From CAVRQM01 sp964250775 (GTDB taxonomy: Bacteria; Pseudomonadota; Alphaproteobacteria; Acetobacterales; Acetobacteraceae), in assembly GCA_964250775.1 (NCBI GenBank), contig CAXUHK010000121.1:1-12400 (forward strand): a stretch of DNA of 12,400 nt, written 5' to 3'. The translations under genes and the position numbers were made by a program. The notes under the pieces were generated by a model. That model was not told the DNA's origin. It saw only the letters and a list, made by a program, of their open reading frames with translations, and did not search any database. Positions 1 through 6,899 of the stretch are shown in pieces. The number at the start of each line of letters is the position of its first letter. Position 1 is the first letter of the stretch.

Positions 1-1
1 C

Positions 2-103
2 ATCTACACCTGGGATTACTTGCGCCAGCTCGGCGTCGAGCAGGCGCGACGGTGGGGCGACTACCTCGATGCGCTGGCGGCCAAGGGCTTCAGCCGGGAT
101 TGA
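2..103 (+). CDS. C-terminal end of an unidentified protein (5' truncated)
   Basis: An open frame enters from the left edge and ends with TGA at 101-103, giving 33 residues. The end reads like real protein: an aromatic-rich start (IYTWDYLRQLG) followed by an amphipathic, probably helical stretch with WGDYLDALAAKGF. The stop lies three bases from the stop of the convergent VOC gene, a tight spacing that supports a genuine gene end. I do not recognise the family from this fragment. The bulk of the gene lies outside the window, so no function can be assigned. Confidence 0.6.
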   Translation: MYTWDYLRQLGVEQARRWGDYLDALAAKGFSRD

Positions 104-106
104 GGG

Positions 107-478
107 TCATCCGGCGGCGTGGTGGCAGACCGCCTCGATGTTGTGGCCGTCGGGGTCCAGGACGAACGCTCCGTAGTAGTCGGGATGGTAATGTAGCCGC
201 AGGCCGGGCGGCCCATGGTCGCGGCCGCCCGCTGCCACCGCCGCCGCATGGAATCGGTCGACCGTTCCCCGATCCGGGACGGCAAAGGCGACATGCGCGC
301 CGCTGTGGATGGCGGGTCGTGACCCGATCCAGAAGAACGCCTTGCCGAGCCGGCCATAGCCCGCGAAATCCGCGCCCTCCGCGTACAGTCGCTCGATGCC
401 GAGCGGGCGCAACGCGGTGTCGTAGAACATTTTGGCTCGCGCGATGTCGCTGACGCCGAGCGTCACATGGTCCAGCAT
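107..478 (-). CDS. VOC family protein (glyoxalase/dioxygenase fold)
   Basis: This 123-residue protein has the length and pattern of a single-chain vicinal oxygen chelate protein. It opens with LDHVTLGVSDIARAKMFYD, the usual first beta strand and helix. The second half begins with AHVAFAVPDR and ends with the strand FVLDPDGHNIEAVCH. Likely metal ligands are His4, His62 and Glu115, which match the usual H/H/E positions. The family includes glyoxalase I, extradiol dioxygenases, fosfomycin and bleomycin resistance proteins, and many uncharacterised members, so the substrate cannot be called. The ATG at 476-478 was chosen because the conserved fold starts there and a G-rich stretch lies just upstream. 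It follows the L,D-transpeptidase gene by 26 bases on the same strand and is probably the last gene of that transcript. Confidence 0.88.
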   Translation of the reverse strand: MLDHVTLGVSDIARAKMFYDTALRPLGIERLYAEGADFAGYGRLGKAFFWIGSRPAIHSGAHVAFAVPDRGTVDRFHAAAVAAGGRDHGPPGLRLHYHPDYYGAFVLDPDGHNIEAVCHHAAG

Positions 479-504
479 CGCATGCCCCCCTCGGTCGCGA
501 CCCG

Positions 505-1005
505 CTAACCGGGCAAATGGACCCGCAGGCCCGTCAGGCCAGCCGCCAGCAATTCGAGCAGGTCGGGCAGCGGCAAAGCCACGCAACCGGCTGTCGGGGT
601 AAGGTCGGGTTTCGCCACATGCAGGAAGATGGCGGAGCCGCGCCCGCGCTCCGGTGGCGAGTCGTTCCAGCCCAGCACGCCCACGATGTCGTAGAGCGGG
701 TCGTCGCGCCACAGCGCCTCATGCCGCGCGGAGTGCGGCAGAAGGACCATGCGGTTGTAGTCGGCGCTGTCGGGGTCGTCGCACCAACCGTCATCCGGCG
801 CCAGCGGCTCACGCGGCACGGCCGCGCGCGGCGGCACTCCGATCCGGTCGGCCCGGTAGAGCACACGCCGGAGCGGCAGCGGCCCGGACGGGGTCGCGTG
901 ATCGCCCTCTTGCTTGTGCCGCACGACGCCGGCGGCACCGAGGGCCGCGCGCGTGCGGCGGCCCGCCCAGGTCAGGGTGCCGTCCGGCCAGACCGTTGCT
1001 TCCAT
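505..1005 (-). CDS. L,D-transpeptidase family protein (YkuD fold), no signal peptide
   Basis: The protein has 166 residues. The active-site segment is at 129-145: His129 in FLHVAKPD, followed by PTAGCVALP with the nucleophile Cys141. This is a known variant of the YkuD/ErfK catalytic motif, which more often reads SHGCVR. An acidic, aromatic block (APDDGWCDDPDSADYNR, 69-85) precedes it and is typical of this subfamily. Family members cross-link peptidoglycan stems through 3-3 bonds or attach lipoproteins to peptidoglycan. Here there is no evident signal peptide or membrane segment, so where it acts is unclear. The ATG at 1003-1005 is supported by a GGGGAG ribosome-binding site eight bases upstream. 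The gene lies 17 bases after the hypothetical gene and 26 before the VOC gene, which suggests co-transcription. Family is secure, but activity on peptidoglycan is inferred. Confidence 0.88.
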   Translation of the reverse strand: MEATVWPDGTLTWAGRRTRAALGAAGVVRHKQEGDHATPSGPLPLRRVLYRADRIGVPPRAAVPREPLAPDDGWCDDPDSADYNRMVLLPHSARHEALWRDDPLYDIVGVLGWNDSPPERGRGSAIFLHVAKPDLTPTAGCVALPLPDLLELLAAGLTGLRVHLPG

Positions 1006-1022
1006 GCTTGCCGCTCCCCGGT

Positions 1023-1472
1023 TCAGCCCGCTGCCACGAGGCCGCTGGTCCGAGCATAGGCGGAAGCGGCCGCCGCGGCGACGGCGGCCGAAGCGGGCAC
1101 AGCGCTTGCCGGCGCGTTGCCCGCCACAACGTCGCCCGGCGCAGCGGCGGCCGGAGTGGCGCCGAACAGCGAGGCCGCGATGCGGTCGAAGTGCAGGAAA
1201 TGGTCGGCCACGATGCCGGCCAGGCTGGTGAGCAGCCCGATCGGCCCGCCCGTCACCAACCCTGCCGCAAGCGAGCTCGCCATGCGCAGCGGCGGGCTGC
1301 CCTGGTCGCCGGTGACGGCCCGGTAGATCGTGCCGACCACCGGCAGATATTGCAGCGGGTTCAACGCCGACAGCGCGTCGTGGAACGAGGGCGCCGGGTT
1401 CTGCGCCGGCTTGGTCGCCTCGGAAGGCCCGATATCGCGGCCATGCGGGCCGGAGACTGCGTTCGCTGACAA
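1023..1472 (-). CDS. conserved hypothetical protein with Ala-rich tail, TTG start
   Basis: This is a 149-residue product if translation begins at the TTG at 1470-1472, which sits four bases after a perfect AGGAGG (1477-1482 on the plus strand). No ATG occurs in frame until residue 64, well inside the conserved-looking part. Residues 29-52 (SFHDALSALNPLQYLPVVGTIY...) and the Gly/Leu-rich stretch at 65-90 look like the structured core. I believe the NPLQYLPVVGTIYR block recurs in alphaproteobacterial hypothetical proteins, but I cannot name a domain. The 65-90 segment is hydrophobic and glycine-rich and could associate with a membrane. The last 45 residues are mostly Ala, Ser and Val, resembling a disordered or linker tail. 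It lies between ribA (60 bases upstream) and the L,D-transpeptidase gene (17 bases downstream) on the same strand. Function unknown. Confidence 0.75.
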   Translation of the reverse strand: MSANAVSGPHGRDIGPSEATKPAQNPAPSFHDALSALNPLQYLPVVGTIYRAVTGDQGSPPLRMASSLAAGLVTGGPIGLLTSLAGIVADHFLHFDRIAASLFGATPAAAAPGDVVAGNAPASAVPASAAVAAAAASAYARTSGLVAAG

Positions 1473-1476
1473 AATA

Positions 1477-1482
1477 CCTCCT
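1477..1482 (-). promoter_or_regulatory. Ribosome-binding site deciding a TTG start
   Basis: On the minus strand this reads AGGAGG, a perfect match to the anti-Shine-Dalgarno sequence. It lies four bases before a TTG that opens the 149-residue hypothetical gene. It is the main reason for placing the start at 1472 rather than at another TTG at 1515-1517, which has no such site. Confidence 0.65.
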
Positions 1483-1532
1483 GCGTGCCGGCACTGTCGC
1501 CGGCCGACACCGAGCAACCGCCGTGCCGCCGC

Positions 1533-2663
1533 TCAGGTGGTGAAGTGGCCGAACCGGGTCGCCTTGGTGGCCAGGTAGGCGTCGTTGACGCCGTTGGCCG
1601 CGACCAGCAGCGAATGCCGCTCGACCGCGATGCCGTGCGCCGCCAAAGCCGCGACCTTGTCGGGGTTGTTGGTCAGCAACCTGACCCGGACGATCCCGAG
1701 TGCCCGCAGCATCGCCGCCGCGACCACGAAGTCGCGCTCGTCGGCCTCCCAGCCCAAGGCACGGTTGGCCTCCAGGGTGTCGAGGCCGCGATCCTGCAGC
1801 GCATAGGCGCGCAGCTTGTTCGCGAGCCCGATGCCGCGCCCCTCCTGCGCCAGGTAAAGCACGGCGCCGCTCCCCTCCTGCGCCATCCGGCGGATCGCGT
1901 CGCGCAACTGCGGCCCGCAATCGCAGCGCAGGCTGCCGAGCGCGTCGCCGGTGAAGCACTCGGAATGGATGCGCGCCAGCGGGGCCGCCACGGCCTCCGG
2001 TTGGCCGATCAGGATGGCAAGGTGCTCGGGGCCGCCATCGGCGCCGCGGAACGCCAGCACCCGGCTGTCGGGGGCGTCTTCCAGCGGCACGCGGGCTTCG
2101 GCCACCAGGCGCAGGGTGGCGTCAGAGGCAAGCCGGAAGTCGAGCACCTCGGCCGGCGTCACCACGGCGAGTTCGCGCCGGTCCGCTTCGGCGACGGCGG
2201 CGACCGGCGTCGCGACCAGGGCCGGAAGCAATCGCGCCAGCTTGGCCAGGGTCAGGGCGGCGGCGGCGGCCTCCGGCACCGGCGCCCGGCTCCATCGCTG
2301 CTCGGCCTGTTCCAGCACGGGATCGGCCAGGCCGCGCACCATGTCGGGCTGCCGGTCGGATGCGGGCAGCCAAAGCGCCACCGGATCGGCCGCACCGAAA
2401 ACGTCGCCAAGCAAGGTGCCGCCGCGCGATCCTGTCAACAGCACGCGCATGGGGCCGGAACCCCGAGCGGCGAGCCCGGCCAGGCTGCTATCCGACGCTG
2501 TCTCGGCAGCGACGATCATCAGCGGCGTCGCGGCCCGCAGCACCACCGCGCCACCTTGCCGCAGCGCCAGGATGGCGGCCCGGACCGGCCCTAGCCGGTC
2601 GAAGGACGCCTGCGTCGTCAACGCAGAGGGGATGCCGCCGTCGCCCATGGCCGAATGAGACAT
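1533..2663 (-). CDS. ribA: GTP cyclohydrolase II with degenerate RibB-like N-terminal half
   Basis: GTP cyclohydrolase II opens GTP to the pyrimidine precursor in the first step of riboflavin synthesis. The C-terminal half (about 175-376) is canonical. The zinc site is at 232-249, with HSEC (Cys236) and LRCDC (Cys247, Cys249). It is followed by YLAQEGRGIGLANK (270-283), LDTLEANRALGW (294-305) and LLTNNPDKV (329-337). The N-terminal half (about 25-170) sits where bifunctional RibBA proteins carry 3,4-dihydroxy-2-butanone-4-phosphate synthase. Here the usual acidic DDEDRENEGD-type catalytic segment is absent; the corresponding stretch reads GGAVVLRAATPLMIV. Total length, 376, is slightly below that of a RibBA fusion. 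The protein is therefore probably monofunctional and a separate ribB is expected elsewhere. The ATG at 2661-2663 is the first in frame and its ribosome-binding site is weak. I saw no FMN riboswitch upstream. It heads the four-gene minus-strand group. Confidence 0.93.
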   Translation of the reverse strand: MSHSAMGDGGIPSALTTQASFDRLGPVRAAILALRQGGAVVLRAATPLMIVAAETASDSSLAGLAARGSGPMRVLLTGSRGGTLLGDVFGAADPVALWLPASDRQPDMVRGLADPVLEQAEQRWSRAPVPEAAAAALTLAKLARLLPALVATPVAAVAEADRRELAVVTPAEVLDFRLASDATLRLVAEARVPLEDAPDSRVLAFRGADGGPEHLAILIGQPEAVAAPLARIHSECFTGDALGSLRCDCGPQLRDAIRRMAQEGSGAVLYLAQEGRGIGLANKLRAYALQDRGLDTLEANRALGWEADERDFVVAAAMLRALGIVRVRLLTNNPDKVAALAAHGIAVERHSLLVAANGVNDAYLATKATRFGHFTT

Positions 2664-2705
2664 ACCGTTCCGGATGCGAGGAGAGACAATTCACGCAGGT
2701 CAGTT

Positions 2706-2725
2706 CCGCGGAAGGACTTCCACGG
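2706..2725. promoter_or_regulatory. 20-bp near-perfect palindrome between ribA and the response regulator
   Basis: CCGCGGAAG and CTTCCACGG form nine-base arms around a two-base centre (GA), with one mismatch. An overlapping perfect ten-base palindrome, TTCCGCGGAA, occupies 2704-2713. The short centre is more typical of a dimeric protein's operator than of an RNA terminator. The site lies 43 bases upstream of the ribA start and about 190 bases upstream of the regulator start, so it could serve either gene. The regulating protein is unknown; autoregulation by the adjacent response regulator is possible but unsupported. Confidence 0.35.
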
Positions 2726-2757
2726 CGACCACAGGCAATGGCCAAGGCTGCTATATG

Positions 2758-2784
2758 GCGCCCGCCGACGTGCAACTTGGGCGC
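2758..2784. repeat. Inverted repeat in the ribA/response-regulator spacer
   Basis: GCGCCC (2758-2763) and GGGCGC (2779-2784) are perfect six-base arms around a 15-base centre. Together with the palindrome at 2706-2725 it is the only notable structure I see in this 249-base spacer. In DNA this GC-rich it may be chance. Confidence 0.2.
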
Positions 2785-2912
2785 GCCTCACGCGATTGTG
2801 CTAAAGATGAAACGTGACGGATTCAACACACGTCAAAGGATCGGCGGCGGTGGACATCGACGCAGACCATGCCGGCAGGCGGGCGAGCCGACCCAGCACG
2901 AGGAGCGCCCAT

Positions 2913-3629
2913 ATGGCGGGTGAACGGCCGATCCTGATCGTGGACGACGACCAGGCGCTGCGCGACACGCTGATCGAGCAGTTCGCCGTCGATGGCGAGT
3001 TCTACGCCAGCGTGGCGCAGACGGCGGGCGAGGCCGAGACGCGGATGCTGGCCAAGGAGGCTCGGTTCGACGCGGTGATCCTCGATGTCGGGTTGCCGGA
3101 CGGCGACGGCCGCGACCTGTGCGCACGACTGCGGCGCCATGGCGTCAAGGTTCCGATCATCATGCTGACCGGCTCGGACGACGAGATCGACGTCGTGCGC
3201 GGCCTCGATTCCGGCGCCAACGACTACATCGCCAAGCCGTTCCGCCTGGCGGAGCTGCTGGCCCGGCTACGCGCCCAGCTCCGCATTTTCGAGAACAGCG
3301 AGGACGCGGTGTTCACCATCGGGCCGTACACGTTCCGCCCGGCGGCCAAGCTGTTGCAGGAGCCGTCGCGCAACCGCCGCATCCGCCTGACCGAGAAGGA
3401 AGCGGCGATCCTGAAGTTCCTGTATCGCGCCGGGACCCGGCCGGTGGCGCGGCAGGTGCTGTTGAACGAGGTCTGGGGCTACAACGCCGCTGTCACCACG
3501 CACACGCTGGAGACGCACATCTACCGGCTGCGGCAGAAGATCGAGCCGGACCCGACCAACGCGCGCCTGCTGGTCACTGAGGGCGGCGGCTATCGGCTCA
3601 ACCCCGACGGCGTGCCCGCTGCGGCCTGA
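2913..3629 (+). CDS. OmpR/PhoB-family response regulator
   Basis: This is a two-component transcription factor of 238 residues. The receiver domain (about 6-125) has the acidic pocket D11-D12-D13, phosphoacceptor Asp58 (VILDVGLPDGDG), Thr86 (IIMLTG) and Lys108 (YIAKPF). The C-terminal winged-helix domain (about 140-235) shows the family signature: LTEKEAAILKFL, the recognition helix region TTHTLETHIYRLRQKIE, and the wing LLVTEGGGYRL. The ATG at 2913-2915 is preferred because AGGAG lies eight bases upstream and the receiver fold starts within six residues. A GTG at 2814 would add 33 non-conserved residues. No histidine kinase gene is in the window, so its partner and signal are unknown (an orphan here). 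It is divergent from ribA and convergent with phaR, six bases apart. A link to either pathway would be guesswork. Confidence 0.93.
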   Translation: MAGERPILIVDDDQALRDTLIEQFAVDGEFYASVAQTAGEAETRMLAKEARFDAVILDVGLPDGDGRDLCARLRRHGVKVPIIMLTGSDDEIDVVRGLDSGANDYIAKPFRLAELLARLRAQLRIFENSEDAVFTIGPYTFRPAAKLLQEPSRNRRIRLTEKEAAILKFLYRAGTRPVARQVLLNEVWGYNAAVTTHTLETHIYRLRQKIEPDPTNARLLVTEGGGYRLNPDGVPAAA

Positions 3630-3643
3630 ACCGGGTCAGGCCG
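3622..3643. terminator. Bidirectional hairpin containing both convergent stop codons
   Basis: CGGCCTGA (3622-3629) and TCAGGCCG (3636-3643) are perfect eight-base arms around the six-base loop ACCGGG. The TGA ending the left arm is the stop of the response regulator. The TCA opening the right arm is the stop of phaR on the other strand. Weaker pairing may continue outward (GCCC/GGGC). There is no T-tract on either side, so intrinsic termination is unproven; it may work with Rho or by blocking 3' exonucleases. Confidence 0.5.
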
Positions 3644-4310
3644 TGGGCTTGCCTCTCGCGCGGGTCGGCAGCGCCGTGACCTTGGAGGCGGCCGGGACGG
3701 ACGCGTTCGCCTCGGCCAACTGGCGGCGGAGGGCCTCGACCTCGCCGCGCAGCGCCAGCAGCTCTGCATCCGGCTCGGGGGCTGCCTCCGGGGTTTCCGG
3801 CAGTTCCGGGTCGCGCTTGGCCGGGGTGAACAGGCTCAGCGCGCGCTCCATCATCGCCAGGTTCTGCCGGCTCACTTCCTCGATGCCGAACGGCAGGAAC
3901 GGCGCCAGCGTCTGCTGCACCGCGACCCGGACCTGTTCCTGCTGCCGCGCGAAGCTGGTCATCGCCTGTTCGAGGTAACGCGGCACCACCGCCTGCACGC
4001 TGTCGCCGTAGAAGCTGATGAGCTGGCGCAGGAAGCCGGTCGGCAGCATCGCCCGCCCCTTGCTCTCCTCCTCGACGATGATCTGGGTCAGCACGCCGCG
4101 GGTGATGTCGTCGCCGCTGCGCGCGTCGTAGACCACGAAGTCGCGCCCGACCCGCACCATGTCGGCCAGCGTGTCCAGCGTGATGTAGCTGGAGCTCTCC
4201 GTGTTATACAGCCGGCGGTTGGCGTATTTCTTGACCACCACCGGCGTGCCGCCGGCGGCCGCTTCCGCGCCGTCCGGAGTGCCGGTCTCGCTTGGGCTCG
4301 AACTCGACAT
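3636..4310 (-). CDS. phaR: Polyhydroxyalkanoate synthesis repressor PhaR
   Basis: PhaR binds both DNA and PHA: it represses phasin and PHA genes until granules form and titrate it away. Residues 24-80 match the DNA-binding PHB/PHA accumulation regulator domain, with the hallmark VVKKYANRRLYNTESSSYITLD followed by the V..G.DF.VYDA..GDDIT pattern. Residues about 83-162 match the second PHB-accumulation domain (PTGFLRQLISFYGDSVQAVVPRYL, then FARQQEQ and NLAMMERALSLF). The C-terminal tail has a Pro/Glu linker and a short coiled coil near 183-203. The first 20 residues are Ser/Gly/Ala-rich and probably disordered. The ATG at 4308-4310 follows GAGGAG by five bases. Its divergent position next to a PHA synthase-like gene plus phaA and phaB agrees with the assignment. 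It may regulate that promoter, which is the usual behaviour of the family but inferred here. Confidence 0.95.
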   Translation of the reverse strand: MSSSSPSETGTPDGAEAAAGGTPVVVKKYANRRLYNTESSSYITLDTLADMVRVGRDFVVYDARSGDDITRGVLTQIIVEEESKGRAMLPTGFLRQLISFYGDSVQAVVPRYLEQAMTSFARQQEQVRVAVQQTLAPFLPFGIEEVSRQNLAMMERALSLFTPAKRDPELPETPEAAPEPDAELLALRGEVEALRRQLAEANASVPAASKVTALPTRARGKPTA

Positions 4311-4338
4311 CGCAACTCCTCACCGATGCAGGATCACT

Positions 4339-4344
4339 ACTATA
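4339..4344 (-). promoter_or_regulatory. Candidate -10 element for phaR
   Basis: Read on the minus strand this is TATAGT, five of six matches to TATAAT, 28 bases upstream of the phaR start. A weak TTGTTC lies 18 bases further upstream (4363-4368). It sits in the 68-base spacer between the divergent phaR and PHA synthase-like starts, beside a 12-base palindrome. Sequence match only. Confidence 0.3.
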
Positions 4345-4351
4345 GCATGTG

Positions 4352-4363
4352 CCACGGCCGTGG
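4352..4363. promoter_or_regulatory. 12-bp perfect palindrome between phaR and the PHA synthase-like gene
   Basis: CCACGGCCGTGG is a perfect inverted repeat with no spacer. It lies 42 bases upstream of the phaR start and 16 bases upstream of the ATG chosen for the synthase-like gene, overlapping the likely promoter region of both. A repressor bound here could control both directions. PhaR is a natural candidate, but known PhaR sites are described as TGC-rich and this sequence does not obviously match. Confidence 0.35.
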
Positions 4364-4378
4364 AACAAATCGGTCGCC

Positions 4379-5637
4379 ATGACCGGAGACGCGGCGGACG
4401 CGGCGCTGCGACGACTGGCGCTCGACTGGCAGACCATTTGGCGCAGCGAGTTGCAGGCGTTGGCAGGGGATGGCGAAGCGCACGACGCCTTGGAGGCTGC
4501 CGTGCGAGCGGCGGCGGCGTTCCATAGGGCGGGAACATACGCCGCCGGGGCCGATGCGCCGCCGCGGCCCACGACCGCTGCTGCTGCACCTGATGCGCGC
4601 GATGCCGCCCTTCAGCGGCTCGAGCGGCGGGTGGCCGAGCTGGAGCGCCGGCGGGCCGGACCTCCCGATCGGGACCGTTGATCCGGCGCTGATCGGCGGC
4701 ATCGCCGCCTACCGCCGGCATCCCTGGCAGCGCGAGATGGCCGAGCCGCCGGTGCTCTGGCGGGAGGGCGGCTCGCGTGTCCTGGCCTATGGCGATGCCG
4801 CCGCCATGCCCACGGTGCTGTTCGTGCCGAGCCTGATCAATCGTGCGCACATCCTCGACCTGATGCCGGGACGCTCGCTGCTGCGCTGGCTGGCGGGGCA
4901 GGGGATGCGGCCGCTGTTGCTGGATTGGGGCTGGCCCGATGCCCTGGCGCTCGGCTTCGGCCTGACCGACTACGTGGCCGGGCGGCTGGAACGCGCCTTG
5001 GCCGCCTGCGGCCCGGCGCCGGTGGTGCTCGCCGGCTACTGCATGGGTGGGCTGCTCGCGTTGGCCGCGGCGCAGCGCCGGCCCGAGCGGGTCGCCGCCT
5101 TGGCGCTGCTGGCGACGCCTTGGGACTTCCACGCGCCCGACCCGAGCCTGGCGCTGCGGCTGGCCGCCACCTTGCCATGGCTGGAGCCGGCGATGCACGC
5201 CACTGGCGCGCTGCCGGTCGACGCGCTGCAGATGCTGTTCGCACTGGCCGACCCCGACGCGGTCGCCACCAAGTACCGAGCCTTCGCTGGCCTGGACCCC
5301 GACAGCGAGCGGGCGATCCAATTCGTGGCGCTCGAGGATTGGCTGAACGACGGCGTGCCTCTTGCGGCGGCGGTGGCGCGCGAGTGCCTGGCCGGCTGGT
5401 ACGGCGGCAACACGCCGGCAAATGGGCATTGGCGGGTCGCCGGCGCGGCCGTCGTGCCGGGNNNNNNNNNNCCGCATCGTGCCTCAGGAATCGGCGGCGG
5501 CGCTGGCCCGGGCGATCGGCGGCGCCACGCTGTTGCGTCCGCGCGCCGGCCATGTCGGCATGATCGCCGGACGATCCGCCGAGGCCGAGCTGTGGCGGCC
5601 GTTGCGGGACTGGATCACCGGCGTCATAGGACGATGA
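4379..5637 (+). CDS. Class III-like PHA synthase (PhaC-like alpha/beta hydrolase), frame interrupted
   Basis: One gene of about 415 codons appears in three reading frames. From 4379 to about 4660 the protein is helical and ends in a coiled coil (LQRLERRVAELERR); that frame stops at 4679-4681. The frame one base later continues with LPIGTVDPALIGGIAAYRRHP, then FVPSLINRAHILDLMPGRSL and LLLDWGWP. Next come the PHA synthase-type lipase box AGYCMGGLLA (nucleophile Cys codon 5040-5042) and LALLATPWDFHA. After ten Ns at 5462-5471 it resumes as RIVPQESAAAL, with the catalytic His in GHVGM (codon 5551-5553). Cys instead of Ser in the box and the LDWG motif point to PhaC polymerases rather than ordinary hydrolases. 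The location between phaR and phaA supports this. ATG 4379 has no clear ribosome-binding site; GTG 4349 is an alternative. The frame breaks are either assembly errors or real damage. Confidence 0.78.
5462..5471. other. Assembly gap of ten Ns inside the PHA synthase-like gene
   Basis: Ten unresolved bases. The coding frame before the gap (ending in VVPG) and after it (RIVPQES) differ by one. If the gene is intact, the true gap is a multiple of three: nine bases would give G-x-x-D-RIVP, restoring the expected catalytic Asp whose third base (C, 5472) is visible. Confidence 0.95.
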
Positions 5638-5686
5638 TGCAACCACGGCGCCGAAGCCTCATTTGAACCTGACAGGGAGGACGGAC

Positions 5687-6859
<1,173 letters not shown>

Positions 6860-6899
6860 AACGCTAGGCGCCAACAAGAAGACATCGGGGGACAGGAAG

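Noticed and set aside
1495..1509. TGTCG/CGACA hairpin between ribA and the hypothetical gene
   Set aside because: A five-base stem without a T-tract in very GC-rich DNA; not distinguishable from chance.
1473..1517. Longer start (TTG at 1515-1517) for the hypothetical gene
   Set aside because: It has no ribosome-binding site, whereas AGGAGG directly precedes the TTG at 1470-1472.
505..1959. 484-codon minus-strand frame starting inside ribA
   Set aside because: Only the last 166 codons are protein-like (the L,D-transpeptidase). The upstream part is an out-of-frame reading of ribA and the hypothetical gene; the real start at 1005 has a ribosome-binding site.
2664..2813. FMN riboswitch upstream of ribA
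   Set aside because: I looked on the minus strand for the conserved RFN-element blocks and found none.
2814..2912. Upstream GTG start adding 33 residues to the response regulator
   Set aside because: The extra residues precede the receiver fold, lack family support, and the ATG at 2913 has a well-placed AGGAG.
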